Positions 1 through 8,481 of a stretch of DNA of 64,000 nt are shown here, piece by piece. Positions within the stretch are counted from its first letter, which is position 1. The number at the start of each line of letters is the position of its first letter. This stretch comes from Erythrobacter sp. BLCC-B19. Lineage in GTDB: Bacteria > Pseudomonadota > Alphaproteobacteria > Sphingomonadales > Sphingomonadaceae. Under the pieces are notes generated by a model. The model did not search any database, was not told the origin of the DNA, and saw nothing but the letters and a program-made list of their open reading frames with translations. The translations under genes and the position numbers were made by a program. The stretch is taken from assembly GCF_028621955.1 (NCBI RefSeq), contig NZ_CP117516.1, positions 186,001 to 250,000 on the forward strand, written 5' to 3'.

Positions 1-130
1 CTCACCCCCCAGCCAATATACCATCGAAAGGATGTGGACCCATCTGAGGATGGCGAGTTCGTTGCTCGCGAGAAATTCCATTGTCGCTTTTGACCCCCTG
101 TTGGCGGCGCCCCGTCCGCGCCGCTTGTCC

Positions 131-490
131 CTATTCGCGCGTCAGCTTTTCGACGATGTCCATGATCGGCGGATCATGCGCCTCCATCGCCTCGACCTCC
201 TGCTGAAAGCCGCGCATGATCCGCGCGATATAGGCCCGCGTTGCCAGCCCCCGCTCCTCGCCGGCCCGCCGGTCAGGTGCGTAGGCCTCGATATCCTCGC
301 GCCTCAGCGTGCCTTTGGCATCGAGCAGGCGTTCGATCGTATCCTGCCGCTCGCGCAGCGCCGAGACTTCGGCGGCGAGCGCGAAGACTGTGGAATAGAG
401 CCGGTCGAGGGCCGGTTCGTCGAAGAACGCGGGACGCTTGCCTTTGGCGCGGCGGCCCGAGAGCGCGACCCAATCGAGTTCCCCACTCAT
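131..490 (-). CDS. Hypothetical protein coupled to a methyltransferase gene
   Basis: About 119 residues. The ATG at 488-490 overlaps the stop of the upstream methyltransferase gene (ATGA), which argues for this start over one nine residues further upstream and for translational coupling. The protein is hydrophilic with no signal peptide or membrane segment. A central stretch reading ALDRLYSTVFALAAEVSALRERQDTIERLL looks like an amphipathic helix or coiled coil (visible in two parts around residues 30-60). I do not recognise the family. The coupling suggests a partner or accessory subunit of the methyltransferase, which is inference only. Confidence 0.7.
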   Translation of the reverse strand: MSGELDWVALSGRRAKGKRPAFFDEPALDRLYSTVFALAAEVSALRERQDTIERLLDAKGTLRREDIEAYAPDRRAGEERGLATRAYIARIMRGFQQEVEAMEAHDPPIMDIVEKLTRE

Positions 491-1701
491 GCCGCTTGCG
501 CCTTGGCCAGCGGCTTCCACGCGCCATAGGCGTTCCAGATCGCGGCGCGGCCGTAATCCTCCTCTCCCGCGTCGGGCGATGGCGGGAAGATCGCCGGATC
601 GACCACCGCGCGCACCCCGGCGACGAACTGACTGTCCTGCGGGAATCCGGCCTTTGCCATGACTTCCTTCAGATCCTGCCCGTGCATCGCCGACCAGAAC
701 GGTTCGTTGTTGTTGAACGCATCCCAGTCGCGCATGAACTGCTCGAACAGCGGCATTTCGTCGGAATATTGCGGCTGTTCGATATGCAGGATCAGCCCGC
801 CCGGAGCGAGCACGCGGTTGGCCTCTGCGAGGATGCGCGGCATCGCCTTGGCCGAAAGCTCGTGCAGGAACATTGTGGTCTGCACCCAGTCGAAATGCCC
901 GTCCGTCCAGCGCGACAGATCCTCGCCCGAGGCTTGCACGAAGCGGATGTTGGTCACCCCCAGTGCCGCCGCGCGGGCTGCGCCGTAGCGCAGCGATGCC
1001 GCAGCGGTATCGATGGCAATGACCTCGGCATCGGGGAAAGCCTGCGCGATCGGCACGGCATTGTGACCAATAGTGCAGCCGATATCGAGGATGCGGCGTG
1101 GCTTCCAGTCGGGCCGCTCGGCCTTGATCCAGCCGACCACCGCCTGCCCGCCGCCATCATTGAGCCCGCCGAGCGCGCCGCCGGTGGTGGCGAACAGGCC
1201 GACATCGTAATTCGCGCCGACCGTGACGTCGCCCTCGCGCTCGCCGCCGTGATAGCCGCCCGGCTGGCAGTGGATATCGACACAGGTCTGATAATCCGGC
1301 TGTTCGATGGCCGGATCGAGCGCGAGCATCCCGGAATGTTCGTTGAACTGGCGCGCCATCGCGTCGAGCTCGTCAAGCTGGCGCAGCACGACCTGCCGTC
1401 CGTTGTGCTGCCGCATCTCCATCGAATTGCGCTTCAGCGCCGACCACATCCTGTGCCAGGAATCCTCATTCATCGCATCGCGGATTTCATAGCGATGCTC
1501 CGGATCGCGGCCATGTTCGGCCCGGAAGGCAGGCAGTACCCGCTTCTCATAGGCGAGCCGATTGCCTGCACCGACAGTCCCGGACAGATAGCGATTGAAG
1601 TGCGTCAGGAAATTGAACCGAGCCGCCTCATCATGGGAGACCCGCGGCATCATCGGATGGCGACTCATCGCGGTGTAAGGCGGGGGTAGATCATTGGCCA
1701 T
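487..1701 (-). CDS. Class I SAM-dependent methyltransferase
   Basis: About 404 residues. The motif I signature LDIGCTIGHN lies near residue 205, followed by an acidic motif II strand (EVIAIDTA) and a post-I/IV region (FDWVQTTMFLHE), so a Rossmann-type methyltransferase domain fills the C-terminal half. The N-terminal 190 residues are family-specific and unrecognised. I chose the ATG at 1699-1701 because AGGAG lies six bases upstream; a start 16 residues further upstream would run through the palindrome at 1731-1742. The substrate is unknown. Its neighbour downstream is coupled by ATGA. A shared operator with the DUF1838 gene suggests co-regulation. Confidence 0.85.
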   Translation of the reverse strand: MANDLPPPYTAMSRHPMMPRVSHDEAARFNFLTHFNRYLSGTVGAGNRLAYEKRVLPAFRAEHGRDPEHRYEIRDAMNEDSWHRMWSALKRNSMEMRQHNGRQVVLRQLDELDAMARQFNEHSGMLALDPAIEQPDYQTCVDIHCQPGGYHGGEREGDVTVGANYDVGLFATTGGALGGLNDGGGQAVVGWIKAERPDWKPRRILDIGCTIGHNAVPIAQAFPDAEVIAIDTAAASLRYGAARAAALGVTNIRFVQASGEDLSRWTDGHFDWVQTTMFLHELSAKAMPRILAEANRVLAPGGLILHIEQPQYSDEMPLFEQFMRDWDAFNNNEPFWSAMHGQDLKEVMAKAGFPQDSQFVAGVRAVVDPAIFPPSPDAGEEDYGRAAIWNAYGAWKPLAKAQAA

Positions 1702-1730
1702 GGGCAGCTCCTCTGAGCAAAGCCGGAAAG

Positions 1731-1742
1731 TTGTCCGGACAA
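1731..1742. promoter_or_regulatory. Palindromic operator candidate, copy 1
   Basis: Perfect 12-bp palindrome TTGTCCGGACAA, 29 bp upstream of the methyltransferase start. The same core recurs at 2735-2750 upstream of the DUF1838 gene, extended there to a perfect 16-bp palindrome. Two copies, each just upstream of a gene on the same strand, suggest a dimeric repressor site. The cognate regulator is not visible in the window. Confidence 0.6.
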
Positions 1743-1826
1743 ATTTCACGCGGAACGCGGGTTTGTCAAGCTTCCCCGCAAGGGTCTTTGATCTGGATCA
1801 TACGACGGGCACGATGTCGTGCACAG

Positions 1827-2705
1827 TCAGCGCGCCCAGCCTTGCACGGCTTGGCCCTGCTGGAGTGCGCGAATTTCCTCCAGATCACGCGGCGGATTGA
1901 GCCACATCGGCTTTTCCTTCGCCGCCCATTCGCGCAACCTGGCAGGCAGATCGGCATTGCTCTCCACGCGCCATGACAGCAGATGATAGATCGCCTGCCC
2001 CTTGCCCGCAAAGGGCGGGAGCGCCCCATAACGCTGCCATGCCATCTGGTGCGGCTCGGCATTGGTGCCACCACGGTGAATGAAGAAGTCGTAGTTTTCC
2101 CAGGCTTCGTAGCGATTGCCATTGGGGAGCGGGAAATCGAGGAACACCGGCGCGGTGATGGCAAGCGTGTCCTTGCCCATCCAGCGCCAGGTCATCCCCG
2201 TCTTTGCCGTAATCTTCTGCACCGACGGCGCGACACCCTGTTCGACGTCGCCATAGATGCGCCCGTTCTCGTAGCGATAGGTGATCATCTGGTACGGATA
2301 GGCGATCGGCTCGACCTTCTGGCCGTTGTACTCCGTCAAAATCTCGCCTGTTTCGGGGTCGGTATAGGCATAGGTCTTGCGGGTCAGATGCACCACCGGA
2401 TCGCCGGGCCTTTCGGGCCAGAACACCCGGCTGGAATCGAACCCGATCATGCCGAACAGCTTCTTCCCGGTGGGGTATTCGTAGACCCCTCCTTCGGAGA
2501 CCCAGTGCACCGGATCGCCGGTCCCCGCGCGTGCATCGACCCACATCCGGAACTCTTCAGGAGCAGACGCGCGGCTGTGAGGACTGGCGGCGGTGGCTGC
2601 GGGCGCGGCTACGCTCTCGGACAGGACAGGCGCGGTTGCCAGCAGCGCTGGCGCGGTGCAGGCAAGGATGAGCAAGCGCCGGACTTGGCTAGACGTATGC
2701 AACAT
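1827..2705 (-). CDS. Secreted DUF1838-like protein
   Basis: 292 residues. The N-terminus has basic residues, then a hydrophobic stretch (LLILACTAPALLATAP) and an Ala/Pro-rich linker to about residue 45, a typical Sec signal followed by a flexible linker, so a periplasmic or exported location is likely. The mature part contains the pattern I associate with DUF1838: RKTYAYTDPETGEILTEY near residue 110, then YPYQMITYRYENG and a C-terminal WRWMGKD/FIHRGG region. No catalytic function is known to me. A start codon ATG lies at 2703-2705, about 30 bp downstream of a 16-bp palindrome that may control it. Confidence 0.6.
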   Translation of the reverse strand: MLHTSSQVRRLLILACTAPALLATAPVLSESVAAPAATAASPHSRASAPEEFRMWVDARAGTGDPVHWVSEGGVYEYPTGKKLFGMIGFDSSRVFWPERPGDPVVHLTRKTYAYTDPETGEILTEYNGQKVEPIAYPYQMITYRYENGRIYGDVEQGVAPSVQKITAKTGMTWRWMGKDTLAITAPVFLDFPLPNGNRYEAWENYDFFIHRGGTNAEPHQMAWQRYGALPPFAGKGQAIYHLLSWRVESNADLPARLREWAAKEKPMWLNPPRDLEEIRALQQGQAVQGWAR

Positions 2706-2734
2706 GGTTGCTCCTATTGTGACTCAGCGCCGCA

Positions 2735-2750
2735 ATTTGTCCGGACAAAT
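2735..2750. promoter_or_regulatory. Palindromic operator candidate, copy 2
   Basis: Perfect 16-bp palindrome ATTTGTCCGGACAAAT upstream of the DUF1838 gene. It contains the 12-bp core also found at 1731-1742. The exact symmetry and the position immediately before a start codon fit a repressor operator near the transcription start. Confidence 0.65.
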
Positions 2751-3602
2751 GCCGCTTGGCAAGGCTTCCTCGAAGAACCTACTTTAGGGCCACCAGTTTG
2801 GCCTCAGCATGCGACCCGATCTGGGCCACCAGCGCCTTTTGACCGAAAGGGATATCCGAAGGGATCGGCATCAGGTCTTCAACGTTGGGATCGGGGCATC
2901 GACCGCGATCGTGATCGACGGAATAGTGATGGACCGAAAACCCCGGCGTCGCCACCAGCTCCAGCCCAAGCGCAAGTTGCCGCTTGGCGATCAGGCACCA
3001 AAAGCACAGAAAGTCGTAAACCGATCCAATATGTATAATCACCAACCCCACTGCCGGGAAGGCGCTTGGCGCCGGGGCCTGATTGGGATTTTGGTAAGAT
3101 TCAGACAAATCACTTTTTCGGACATGGCCATGACAAACCGATTGGGATCCAAATCTCAGATCGTTTGCGCGCCTGCCGTGAAGCAGCGCGTTGTGGGCCA
3201 CCAAGGGTAAGATATTGAAAGTCGGTCTGAACTTCTAGGATTGGCCTCGTTCGATGATTTCATCAAACCTGACGTCGGAACCGTTCGGATTCGAACCCAC
3301 AGGGGGCCATTGGATCGCAAGTTTGGGGCTGTTGCGAGCTTCCACCGTGTTTCGCTGCTGTGCCCCCAAATCTGCAGATTCCCGCCCCCATATGTGCCCC
3401 CGAACGTCGTCGACATAATTGAGCAAAACAATCTTGTTTCAGCTGTATGAAGCCATAGAAAATCTAGGGCGCTGCATATCGCAATTACCATCCTACGTTT
3501 CCGTCAAAAGCCGCCGAGCGACTTTCGGGAACAGGTCCTGACCGCGCTCATGGTCAGGCGCGCGTGAGGACCGGGATGGCGGTCTCCCACATCGTAGGCG
3601 GA
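2751..3602. other. Gene-poor stretch with possible relics
   Basis: No convincing intact gene. The minus strand has a possible thioredoxin-fold relic (annotated separately). Near 3285-3300 the minus strand reads GTGGGTTCGAATCC, which matches a tRNA T-arm on one side only; the bases that should close the T stem do not pair, so this is no tRNA. At 3537-3558 there is a perfect 7-bp hairpin (CCTGACC/GGTCAGG) without a T-run. Confidence 0.5.
2779..3054 (-). pseudogene. Possible DsbA/FrnE-like relic
   Basis: On the minus strand a reading frame contains VGLVIIHIGSVYDFLCFWC followed by LIAKRQLALGLEL. This resembles the start of DsbA-type FrnE oxidoreductases, where a beta strand leads into a CxxC active site and then an I-(G/A)-K-R helix. 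The sequence after it (VHHYSVDHDRGRCPDPN) no longer follows the family, and the frame ends without a normal domain. If real it is a fragment. The resemblance is short and could be chance. Confidence 0.25.
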
Positions 3603-3627
3603 GCCGGGCGCCAGTGTAGAGCCCGGC
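3603..3627 (-). terminator. Hairpin after DJ-1 gene, possible terminator
   Basis: Perfect 7-bp stem GCCGGGC/GCCCGGC with an 11-base loop, starting 17 bases beyond the stop codon of the DJ-1 gene on the same strand. There is no clear T-run after it, so intrinsic termination is uncertain; it may only stabilise the 3' end. Confidence 0.35.
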
Positions 3628-3643
3628 CCTCACGACTTAACAC

Positions 3644-4519
3644 TTAGCCCTTCGCCAGCGCCCGGAATTGCTCTGCGACGGGGGCGAACATCTGGGTCAT
3701 CATGTGGCCGACCGGGGCCGAGACGGTGGTCATCGAACCAGCCACAATCGGCGGCTCGGGCGCGTATTCGGCCTGCAGCACCAGCGCCTCGGCATAGTCG
3801 CGGCCGCGCAGTTGCTCGGTCAGAGCGATGGCGAAATCGAGGCCTGCCGAAACGCCTGCACCGGTCAGGATGTTGCCGTCCTTGACCACCCGCTCGTCTG
3901 TCGGAATCGCGCCGAAATCTTCCAGCACCGGGAAGGTCGCCCAGTGCGAGGTTGCGCGCTTGCCCTTGAGCAGCCCCGCCTTGCCGAGGATCATCGAGCC
4001 GGTGCACACGCTGGTGATGTGCTTGGCGCGCGAGGCGCGGTCTTTCACCCAGGCCATCACCCGCTCTGACTTCATCACGTCCATCGTGCCGGTGGTGCCG
4101 CCCGGAAAGAACAGCACGTCGAGATCGGCGGGGGTGTCCTCCAGCGTCACCGTCGGCGAAATGGCGAGGCCGAGGTCCGAGGCGACCGGGGCGAGATCAG
4201 GCCCGGTCGTCACCAGATGCACCTTCGCGCCGAACAGGCAGGCGAAGAAGTAATGCGGGCCGACCAGATCAAGCGCGGTGAAGCCGGGGTAGAGCAGCAT
4301 CGCGATCTGTTCGTTTTTGAACAGGTTCTCGCCGAACAGATCCTGCATCGTCGTGTCGTGCTGCGCGGCCATCGCCTGCTGTTCTTCGAGGCTGGGCGAT
4401 CCGGCGGCGGGGGTGTGGTCCCCCGCCGTTTGCGCCATCGCCCGCTCGATAGCGAGGAAGGGGGCCAGCATCGCCGCCCCCGTCATGCCGCCCAGCAGGG
4501 CGCGTCTGTCAAGGGTCAT
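3644..4519 (-). CDS. Exported DJ-1/PfpI family protein (isonitrile hydratase-like)
   Basis: About 291 residues. The N-terminus (MTLDRRALLGGMTGAAMLAPFLA) has a twin-arginine pair before a hydrophobic stretch, a Tat-like signal. The mature part is a class-I glutamine-amidotransferase-like fold: IAMLLYPGFTALDLVGP opens the domain, and the nucleophile elbow SVCTGSMILGKAGLL carries the expected cysteine, followed by ATSHWATFP. This is the pattern of the InhA/ThiJ-type DJ-1 subgroup. The start at 4517-4519 has GAGGAG upstream; a start six codons earlier is possible. It lies immediately downstream of a TonB receptor gene (14-base gap), so it may act in the periplasm on the ligand that receptor imports. 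The substrate is unknown. Confidence 0.8.
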   Translation of the reverse strand: MTLDRRALLGGMTGAAMLAPFLAIERAMAQTAGDHTPAAGSPSLEEQQAMAAQHDTTMQDLFGENLFKNEQIAMLLYPGFTALDLVGPHYFFACLFGAKVHLVTTGPDLAPVASDLGLAISPTVTLEDTPADLDVLFFPGGTTGTMDVMKSERVMAWVKDRASRAKHITSVCTGSMILGKAGLLKGKRATSHWATFPVLEDFGAIPTDERVVKDGNILTGAGVSAGLDFAIALTEQLRGRDYAEALVLQAEYAPEPPIVAGSMTTVSAPVGHMMTQMFAPVAEQFRALAKG

Positions 4520-4533
4520 GGGTCTGTCTCCTC

Positions 4534-6654
4534 TCAAAGTTCGAAGCCGAGCGTAACGAAGGCCGAGCGCGGGTTGCCCGGACGCACAACGTCTTGCGCG
4601 AAATACTGGTAGGGTACGAAGTAATCGGCACCGAACAGGTTATCGATCCTGAGCCCGACGCGCATCCCGTCGATGGTGTAGCTCGCCTGCGCATCGGCGA
4701 CGACATAGCCATCGACCTCGGCCCCGTTGGGAAGCGCGATCACGCTGTCGCTGGCCGCGGTCAGCCCTGCGCCGAGTTCCAGCCCCTTCATGCCCCCGTC
4801 AAGGAAGCGATAGCGCGCCGCGATCCGCCCGCGATGGTCGGCCACGCGCGGCAGGCGGCTGCCGACCGGGATCACCGTATCGGCGGTGACGCGGGCATCG
4901 CTGTAGCCATAGCTCGCCAGCAGCGAGAAGGCGGGCGAAGGCTCGTAGATAAAGTCCGCCTCGATCCCCTCGCTGCGCTGTGCGCCGGTCTGGATCGAGG
5001 TGAAGAAGGTGCCGGGATCGGGCGTCGGCACGTTCGTCCGGTCGAGCCGGAAGGCGGCGATGGTGCCCGACAGGCCGGTGTCGCCAAGCGCGAACTTGAC
5101 CCCGCCCTCCCAGCTTTCCGAGCGTTCGGGCACGGGGCTGGTGGTACCGTTGAAGAAGATCGACAGGCGCGATCCGGTGGCATAGCCCGCGAACAGGCTG
5201 ACGCCATCGGTGACGTCGAAGGTAAGGCCGACGCGCGGGTCCCATTCGTGATAGACCTCGTCATTGCCCGCTCCGCCGACGAACTCGGTCAGGCCCAGCC
5301 GCGAATAGCGCAGCGAGGCGAGCACATGCAGGCGGTCAGCGATGGTCAACTGGTCCTGCACATAGGCGGCCAGCGTCTCGTAACGGTTGGTGTTGAAGCC
5401 GGACAGCGCGGGCACGGGGAAGAAATCGAAGTCGGACGCCGGATCGGCATAGTCGAAGGCCTCGACGTTGAAGAGGTCGAAGCCGATCGCCGCGTCGTAA
5501 TCTGCCCGGTCCCACTGCACCCCGCCGAGCACGACGTGCTCGATGGCGCCGGTGGTGAACTCCGCCGTGAGCGAGCCGTCGACCGTCCATTCGTCAATCG
5601 AGGCGGGCAATTGCGCGCGGATCTGCGGGCAGGAGGTGGCGTTCAGCCCCGAGGCCGCACCGCAGGGGAAGAAGGCGAGGAAGGGCGAGGTGGCGAATTC
5701 GCGGAAGTCGTTCTCGTAGCGGCGGCCGCGCAGGTTGAAGGTGAGGCCTTCACCGAGACGCTGGGTCCATTCGAGCTGCGCGGTGAGGTTCTCCACTTCG
5801 GTCTCGGGCGCATTGGTGGCGCCGGTGAAGCGTTCGGGATCGACGCGCGGGTCGTCCACGAAGATCGCCGGAAGGCCCGCATATTCGAGCTGGGCGATGC
5901 GGGTATAGGTGAAGCGGCCGACGATCTCGGTGTTCTCGGACGGGGCAAAGCGCACCGACGGGGCGATAAGCAGACGCTCGATATCGACCACCTCGATATT
6001 GTCGTCGGACGACTGGTATTCGGTCACCACGCGGGCCGAAAGGCTGTCGGTCAGCGCCACGCCCGCATCGGCGGCGATGGAATAGGTCTTGAAGCTGCCT
6101 GCGCGCACACGGGTGTCGAGAAAGCTCGTCCCGTTGGCCGTCTTGGAGACGAGGTTGATGAGCCCGCCCACCGGCGAGCCGATCCCGCCGCCGAACAGCG
6201 TGGAGGTCGGCCCCTTGGCGACTTCGATCCGTTCGACATTCCACAGGCTGCCCGGATCGATCACCGCGGTGTCGCCATAGCCGATCAGGCCATCGGTGAA
6301 GATCTCGGCTTCGAACCCGCGCACGATCGGGTTCACCAGCACGATCTCGGAGGGGAGCGAGGGCACCACGCCCGAAACGTTGCGCAGCGCCTCGTCGAGC
6401 GTGACCAGTTCCTGATCCTTGATCAGTTCGGCGGTGATGACCTGGATCGATTGCGGCACCTCGATCAGCGGGACGGGGGTGCGGGTGACGCTGGCTTCGT
6501 CGGCGGTGTAGCTGCCACGGGAACCGGTGACGGTGATATTGCCCGGGGTCCAGCCGCCGGTTTCGGGTTCGGCTTCGGGGGCCTGTTCCTGCGCGAAAGC
6601 AGGCGTGGCGAGTGCGGTGGCCGCAAACAGGGCGGCAAGAGAGATGCGGTTCAT
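4534..6654 (-). CDS. TonB-dependent siderophore-type receptor
   Basis: 706 residues. A Sec signal ends near AFAQE (residues 20-23). The plug domain follows: NITVTGSRG, then VPQSIQVITAELIKDQ and VERIEVAKGPTSTLFGGG, the sequence typical of siderophore-type receptors. The remainder is a beta barrel ending in an aromatic terminal strand (SAFVTLGFEL), with the terminal F/L signal for outer-membrane insertion. Downstream are a DJ-1 protein gene and upstream the SCO, PCu(A)C and DUF2946 genes, all on the minus strand. That context suggests uptake of copper or a copper/iron chelate, although sequence alone does not give the ligand. Confidence 0.9.
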   Translation of the reverse strand: MNRISLAALFAATALATPAFAQEQAPEAEPETGGWTPGNITVTGSRGSYTADEASVTRTPVPLIEVPQSIQVITAELIKDQELVTLDEALRNVSGVVPSLPSEIVLVNPIVRGFEAEIFTDGLIGYGDTAVIDPGSLWNVERIEVAKGPTSTLFGGGIGSPVGGLINLVSKTANGTSFLDTRVRAGSFKTYSIAADAGVALTDSLSARVVTEYQSSDDNIEVVDIERLLIAPSVRFAPSENTEIVGRFTYTRIAQLEYAGLPAIFVDDPRVDPERFTGATNAPETEVENLTAQLEWTQRLGEGLTFNLRGRRYENDFREFATSPFLAFFPCGAASGLNATSCPQIRAQLPASIDEWTVDGSLTAEFTTGAIEHVVLGGVQWDRADYDAAIGFDLFNVEAFDYADPASDFDFFPVPALSGFNTNRYETLAAYVQDQLTIADRLHVLASLRYSRLGLTEFVGGAGNDEVYHEWDPRVGLTFDVTDGVSLFAGYATGSRLSIFFNGTTSPVPERSESWEGGVKFALGDTGLSGTIAAFRLDRTNVPTPDPGTFFTSIQTGAQRSEGIEADFIYEPSPAFSLLASYGYSDARVTADTVIPVGSRLPRVADHRGRIAARYRFLDGGMKGLELGAGLTAASDSVIALPNGAEVDGYVVADAQASYTIDGMRVGLRIDNLFGADYFVPYQYFAQDVVRPGNPRSAFVTLGFEL

Positions 6655-6682
6655 TATCGTCGTGTCCTTGGTTTGGAGGGGT

Positions 6683-7339
6683 TCAGCCCACCAGCCGCTT
6701 GAGCTTGGCGAGGGCGCTGGGATTGGTTTCGTCGTAGGCGATGATCGACTGGAGCTTGCCCGATGCGTCCATCAGGTAGACGCTGGCGGTATGGTCGATG
6801 GTGTAGTCGCCGCCGGTCGTGGGCACCTTCTGGTAGAAGGCGCGGTAGGCCTTCACCGCCGCGTCGACCTCCTGGTCGGTGCCGGTGAGGCCGAGGATCG
6901 GGGTGCCGAACAGCGCGACATAGCGGCCGATGTCTTCCGGGCTGTCATAGCCGGGATCGACCGAGACGAAGACGATCCGGAACTTGTCGCCGTCCTTGCC
7001 CAGCTGTTTGCGCAAGCTTGCCATGCGCGAGAGCGTGGTCGGGCAGACATCGGGGCAGCGGGTGAAGCCAAAGAAGATCGCGAAGGGGGTGCCCTTCAGG
7101 GTCTGGTCGGTCACCCGCGAGCCATCGGGGGCGGTCAGGGCGAAAGGGCCGCCGATCAGGTCGGCATAGGCCGCCTGATCGCTCGCGGGCGGGGTGCGGT
7201 CGGGGGCGAACATGGCGACAAGGCCGATGCTCACTACCAGCAACACCACGCCCCACAGGGCAAGGCGCAGGGTCTTCAGCCCCTCGGCCTGCCGCTGCGG
7301 CGAGACGTCCTCCTCCAGTTCGGGGAAGGGATCAGCCAT
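6683..7339 (-). CDS. SCO1/SenC family copper protein
   Basis: 218 residues, with a cytoplasmic N-terminus, one membrane helix at about residues 26-44 and a periplasmic thioredoxin-like domain. The metal-binding CxxxC (C95 and C99 in TRCPDVCPTT) and the distal histidine in IDHTASVYL are present. SCO proteins deliver copper to the CuA centre of cytochrome c oxidase and act as thiol reductases. The gene start overlaps the 3' end of the PCu(A)C gene by eight bases, which fits the known SCO/PCu(A)C partnership in oxidase assembly. Confidence 0.92.
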   Translation of the reverse strand: MADPFPELEEDVSPQRQAEGLKTLRLALWGVVLLVVSIGLVAMFAPDRTPPASDQAAYADLIGGPFALTAPDGSRVTDQTLKGTPFAIFFGFTRCPDVCPTTLSRMASLRKQLGKDGDKFRIVFVSVDPGYDSPEDIGRYVALFGTPILGLTGTDQEVDAAVKAYRAFYQKVPTTGGDYTIDHTASVYLMDASGKLQSIIAYDETNPSALAKLKRLVG

Positions 7340-7859
7340 GGGGCTTGTCCTTCCCGTGCGTGCCGTGATCCATCGCGGGCATCGCGCCAGCAGGGCGAAC
7401 CTCGAGCTGGGTCTCCAGTGCGCCCGCGCCCGCGAAGGTCAGGGTGAGCGGCACCCTGTCGCCCGCCTTCAGCGGCTGTTTCAGATCCATCAGCATGACG
7501 TGGAAGCTTCCGGGCTTGAGCGTCACAGTGCCGCCTGCGGGCACTTCCAGCCCGTCTTCGAGCTGGCGCATCTTCATCACATCGCCCTCCATCGTCATCG
7601 TGTGGATCTCGACCCGCCCGGCCACCGGCGTGCTGCCGCCGGTCAGCCGGTCGGCGGCGGTGCCGGTATTGGCGATGGTCATGAAGGCCCCGCCCGCGTT
7701 CTGGCCCTCGGCCGTCGCGCGCGACCAGGGGTCGGTGACGGCAATGCTGCTGGCGGCGGTTTCGGTGGCGGCGGGAGCTTCGGCCTCGGGCGCGGCGTTG
7801 CAGCCCGCAAGGAGGACCGCAGAGCCGAGCAGAGCGGCGGCAAGGCAATTACGGATCAT
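7332..7859 (-). CDS. PCu(A)C copper chaperone, lipoprotein
   Basis: 175 residues. A lipobox (LAGC, cysteine at residue 20) marks a lipoprotein. The copper site signature H-x-M ... M ... H-x-M is visible as VEIHTMTM, MKMRQL and GSFHVMLMDL. A His-rich C-terminal tail (AMDHGTHGKDKPHG) may add metal-binding capacity. The protein loads Cu(I) for cytochrome c oxidase assembly with SCO, whose gene follows with an eight-base overlap. Confidence 0.92.
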   Translation of the reverse strand: MIRNCLAAALLGSAVLLAGCNAAPEAEAPAATETAASSIAVTDPWSRATAEGQNAGGAFMTIANTGTAADRLTGGSTPVAGRVEIHTMTMEGDVMKMRQLEDGLEVPAGGTVTLKPGSFHVMLMDLKQPLKAGDRVPLTLTFAGAGALETQLEVRPAGAMPAMDHGTHGKDKPHG

Positions 7860-7876
7860 GGCAAAGTCTCCAAGGA

Positions 7877-8407
7877 TTAAAGAGAAAGGGAAGATGCGCC
7901 CCGACGGGCGGCAGCAATTTCACGGGTGATGAGATCGGCAACCGTGCGGCGCTCATCGAGACCGAGGCAGGTGGCAATCTCGATGCGGCGGGTGCGGTGT
8001 TCGAGGAACAGCCGCAGGTGCGCAGGCACCGAATCATCGATCACGAAGCGCGTGGCGGCGAGCGGCCATTCGATGGTCTCGTGCGCAAGGCTACGCCACA
8101 GCAGCCGGCCCTTATCGAGCGCCAGCCACTCGGCAGCGGGCTGTGTGTGGCGGTGCCAATCGAGCACGCCGACCAGCAGCGCCATGGTGCCGATCGCATA
8201 GGCGGGCACCAGCCACTGCCCGCGTAGCGCAGGCAGGATCGCCATCGCCATGAACACGGCGATCAGCACGGTGAAGGTGACGCGCGCATCCTGCGACAGG
8301 TGCGAACGGTTCTCCTGCAAGTGCAGGATCAGCCCGCCTTGCTCGGCGCACTGCGCGGGATGCCCCGCGTCCGGCTGCCCTGAGGGGCAGCTCTCAATGG
8401 CATACAT
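7877..8407 (-). CDS. DUF2244-like membrane protein
   Basis: About 176 residues if begun at MYAIESCPSG; the same frame also allows a start 11 residues earlier. After a short soluble N-terminus come two membrane helices (VTFTVLIAVFMAMAILPAL and WLVPAYAIGTMALLVGVL) and a cytoplasmic C-terminal domain with LALDKGRLLWRSLAHETIEWPL, then a helix ending in TREIAAARRG. This layout matches DUF2244 proteins, often found near cytochrome oxidase or copper genes in alphaproteobacteria. Function unknown. Confidence 0.65.
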   Translation of the reverse strand: MYAIESCPSGQPDAGHPAQCAEQGGLILHLQENRSHLSQDARVTFTVLIAVFMAMAILPALRGQWLVPAYAIGTMALLVGVLDWHRHTQPAAEWLALDKGRLLWRSLAHETIEWPLAATRFVIDDSVPAHLRLFLEHRTRRIEIATCLGLDERRTVADLITREIAAARRGASSLSL

Positions 8408-8481
8408 GGGAAAAAGCTCCGACAGCCCGCCGCGCCGCAAGGGCGCACAGCCGGGCTTACCGACACAAGGGGTTCAGCGTG

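Noticed and set aside
3156..3491. tRNA-like T-arm string GTGGGTTCGAATCC on the minus strand
   Set aside because: The T stem does not pair beyond two bases on the other side and there is no anticodon or D arm nearby, so it is no tRNA gene; only a possible scar.
3537..3558. 7-bp hairpin CCTGACC/GGTCAGG
   Set aside because: Too far from the DJ-1 gene stop and without a T-run, so I do not call it a terminator.
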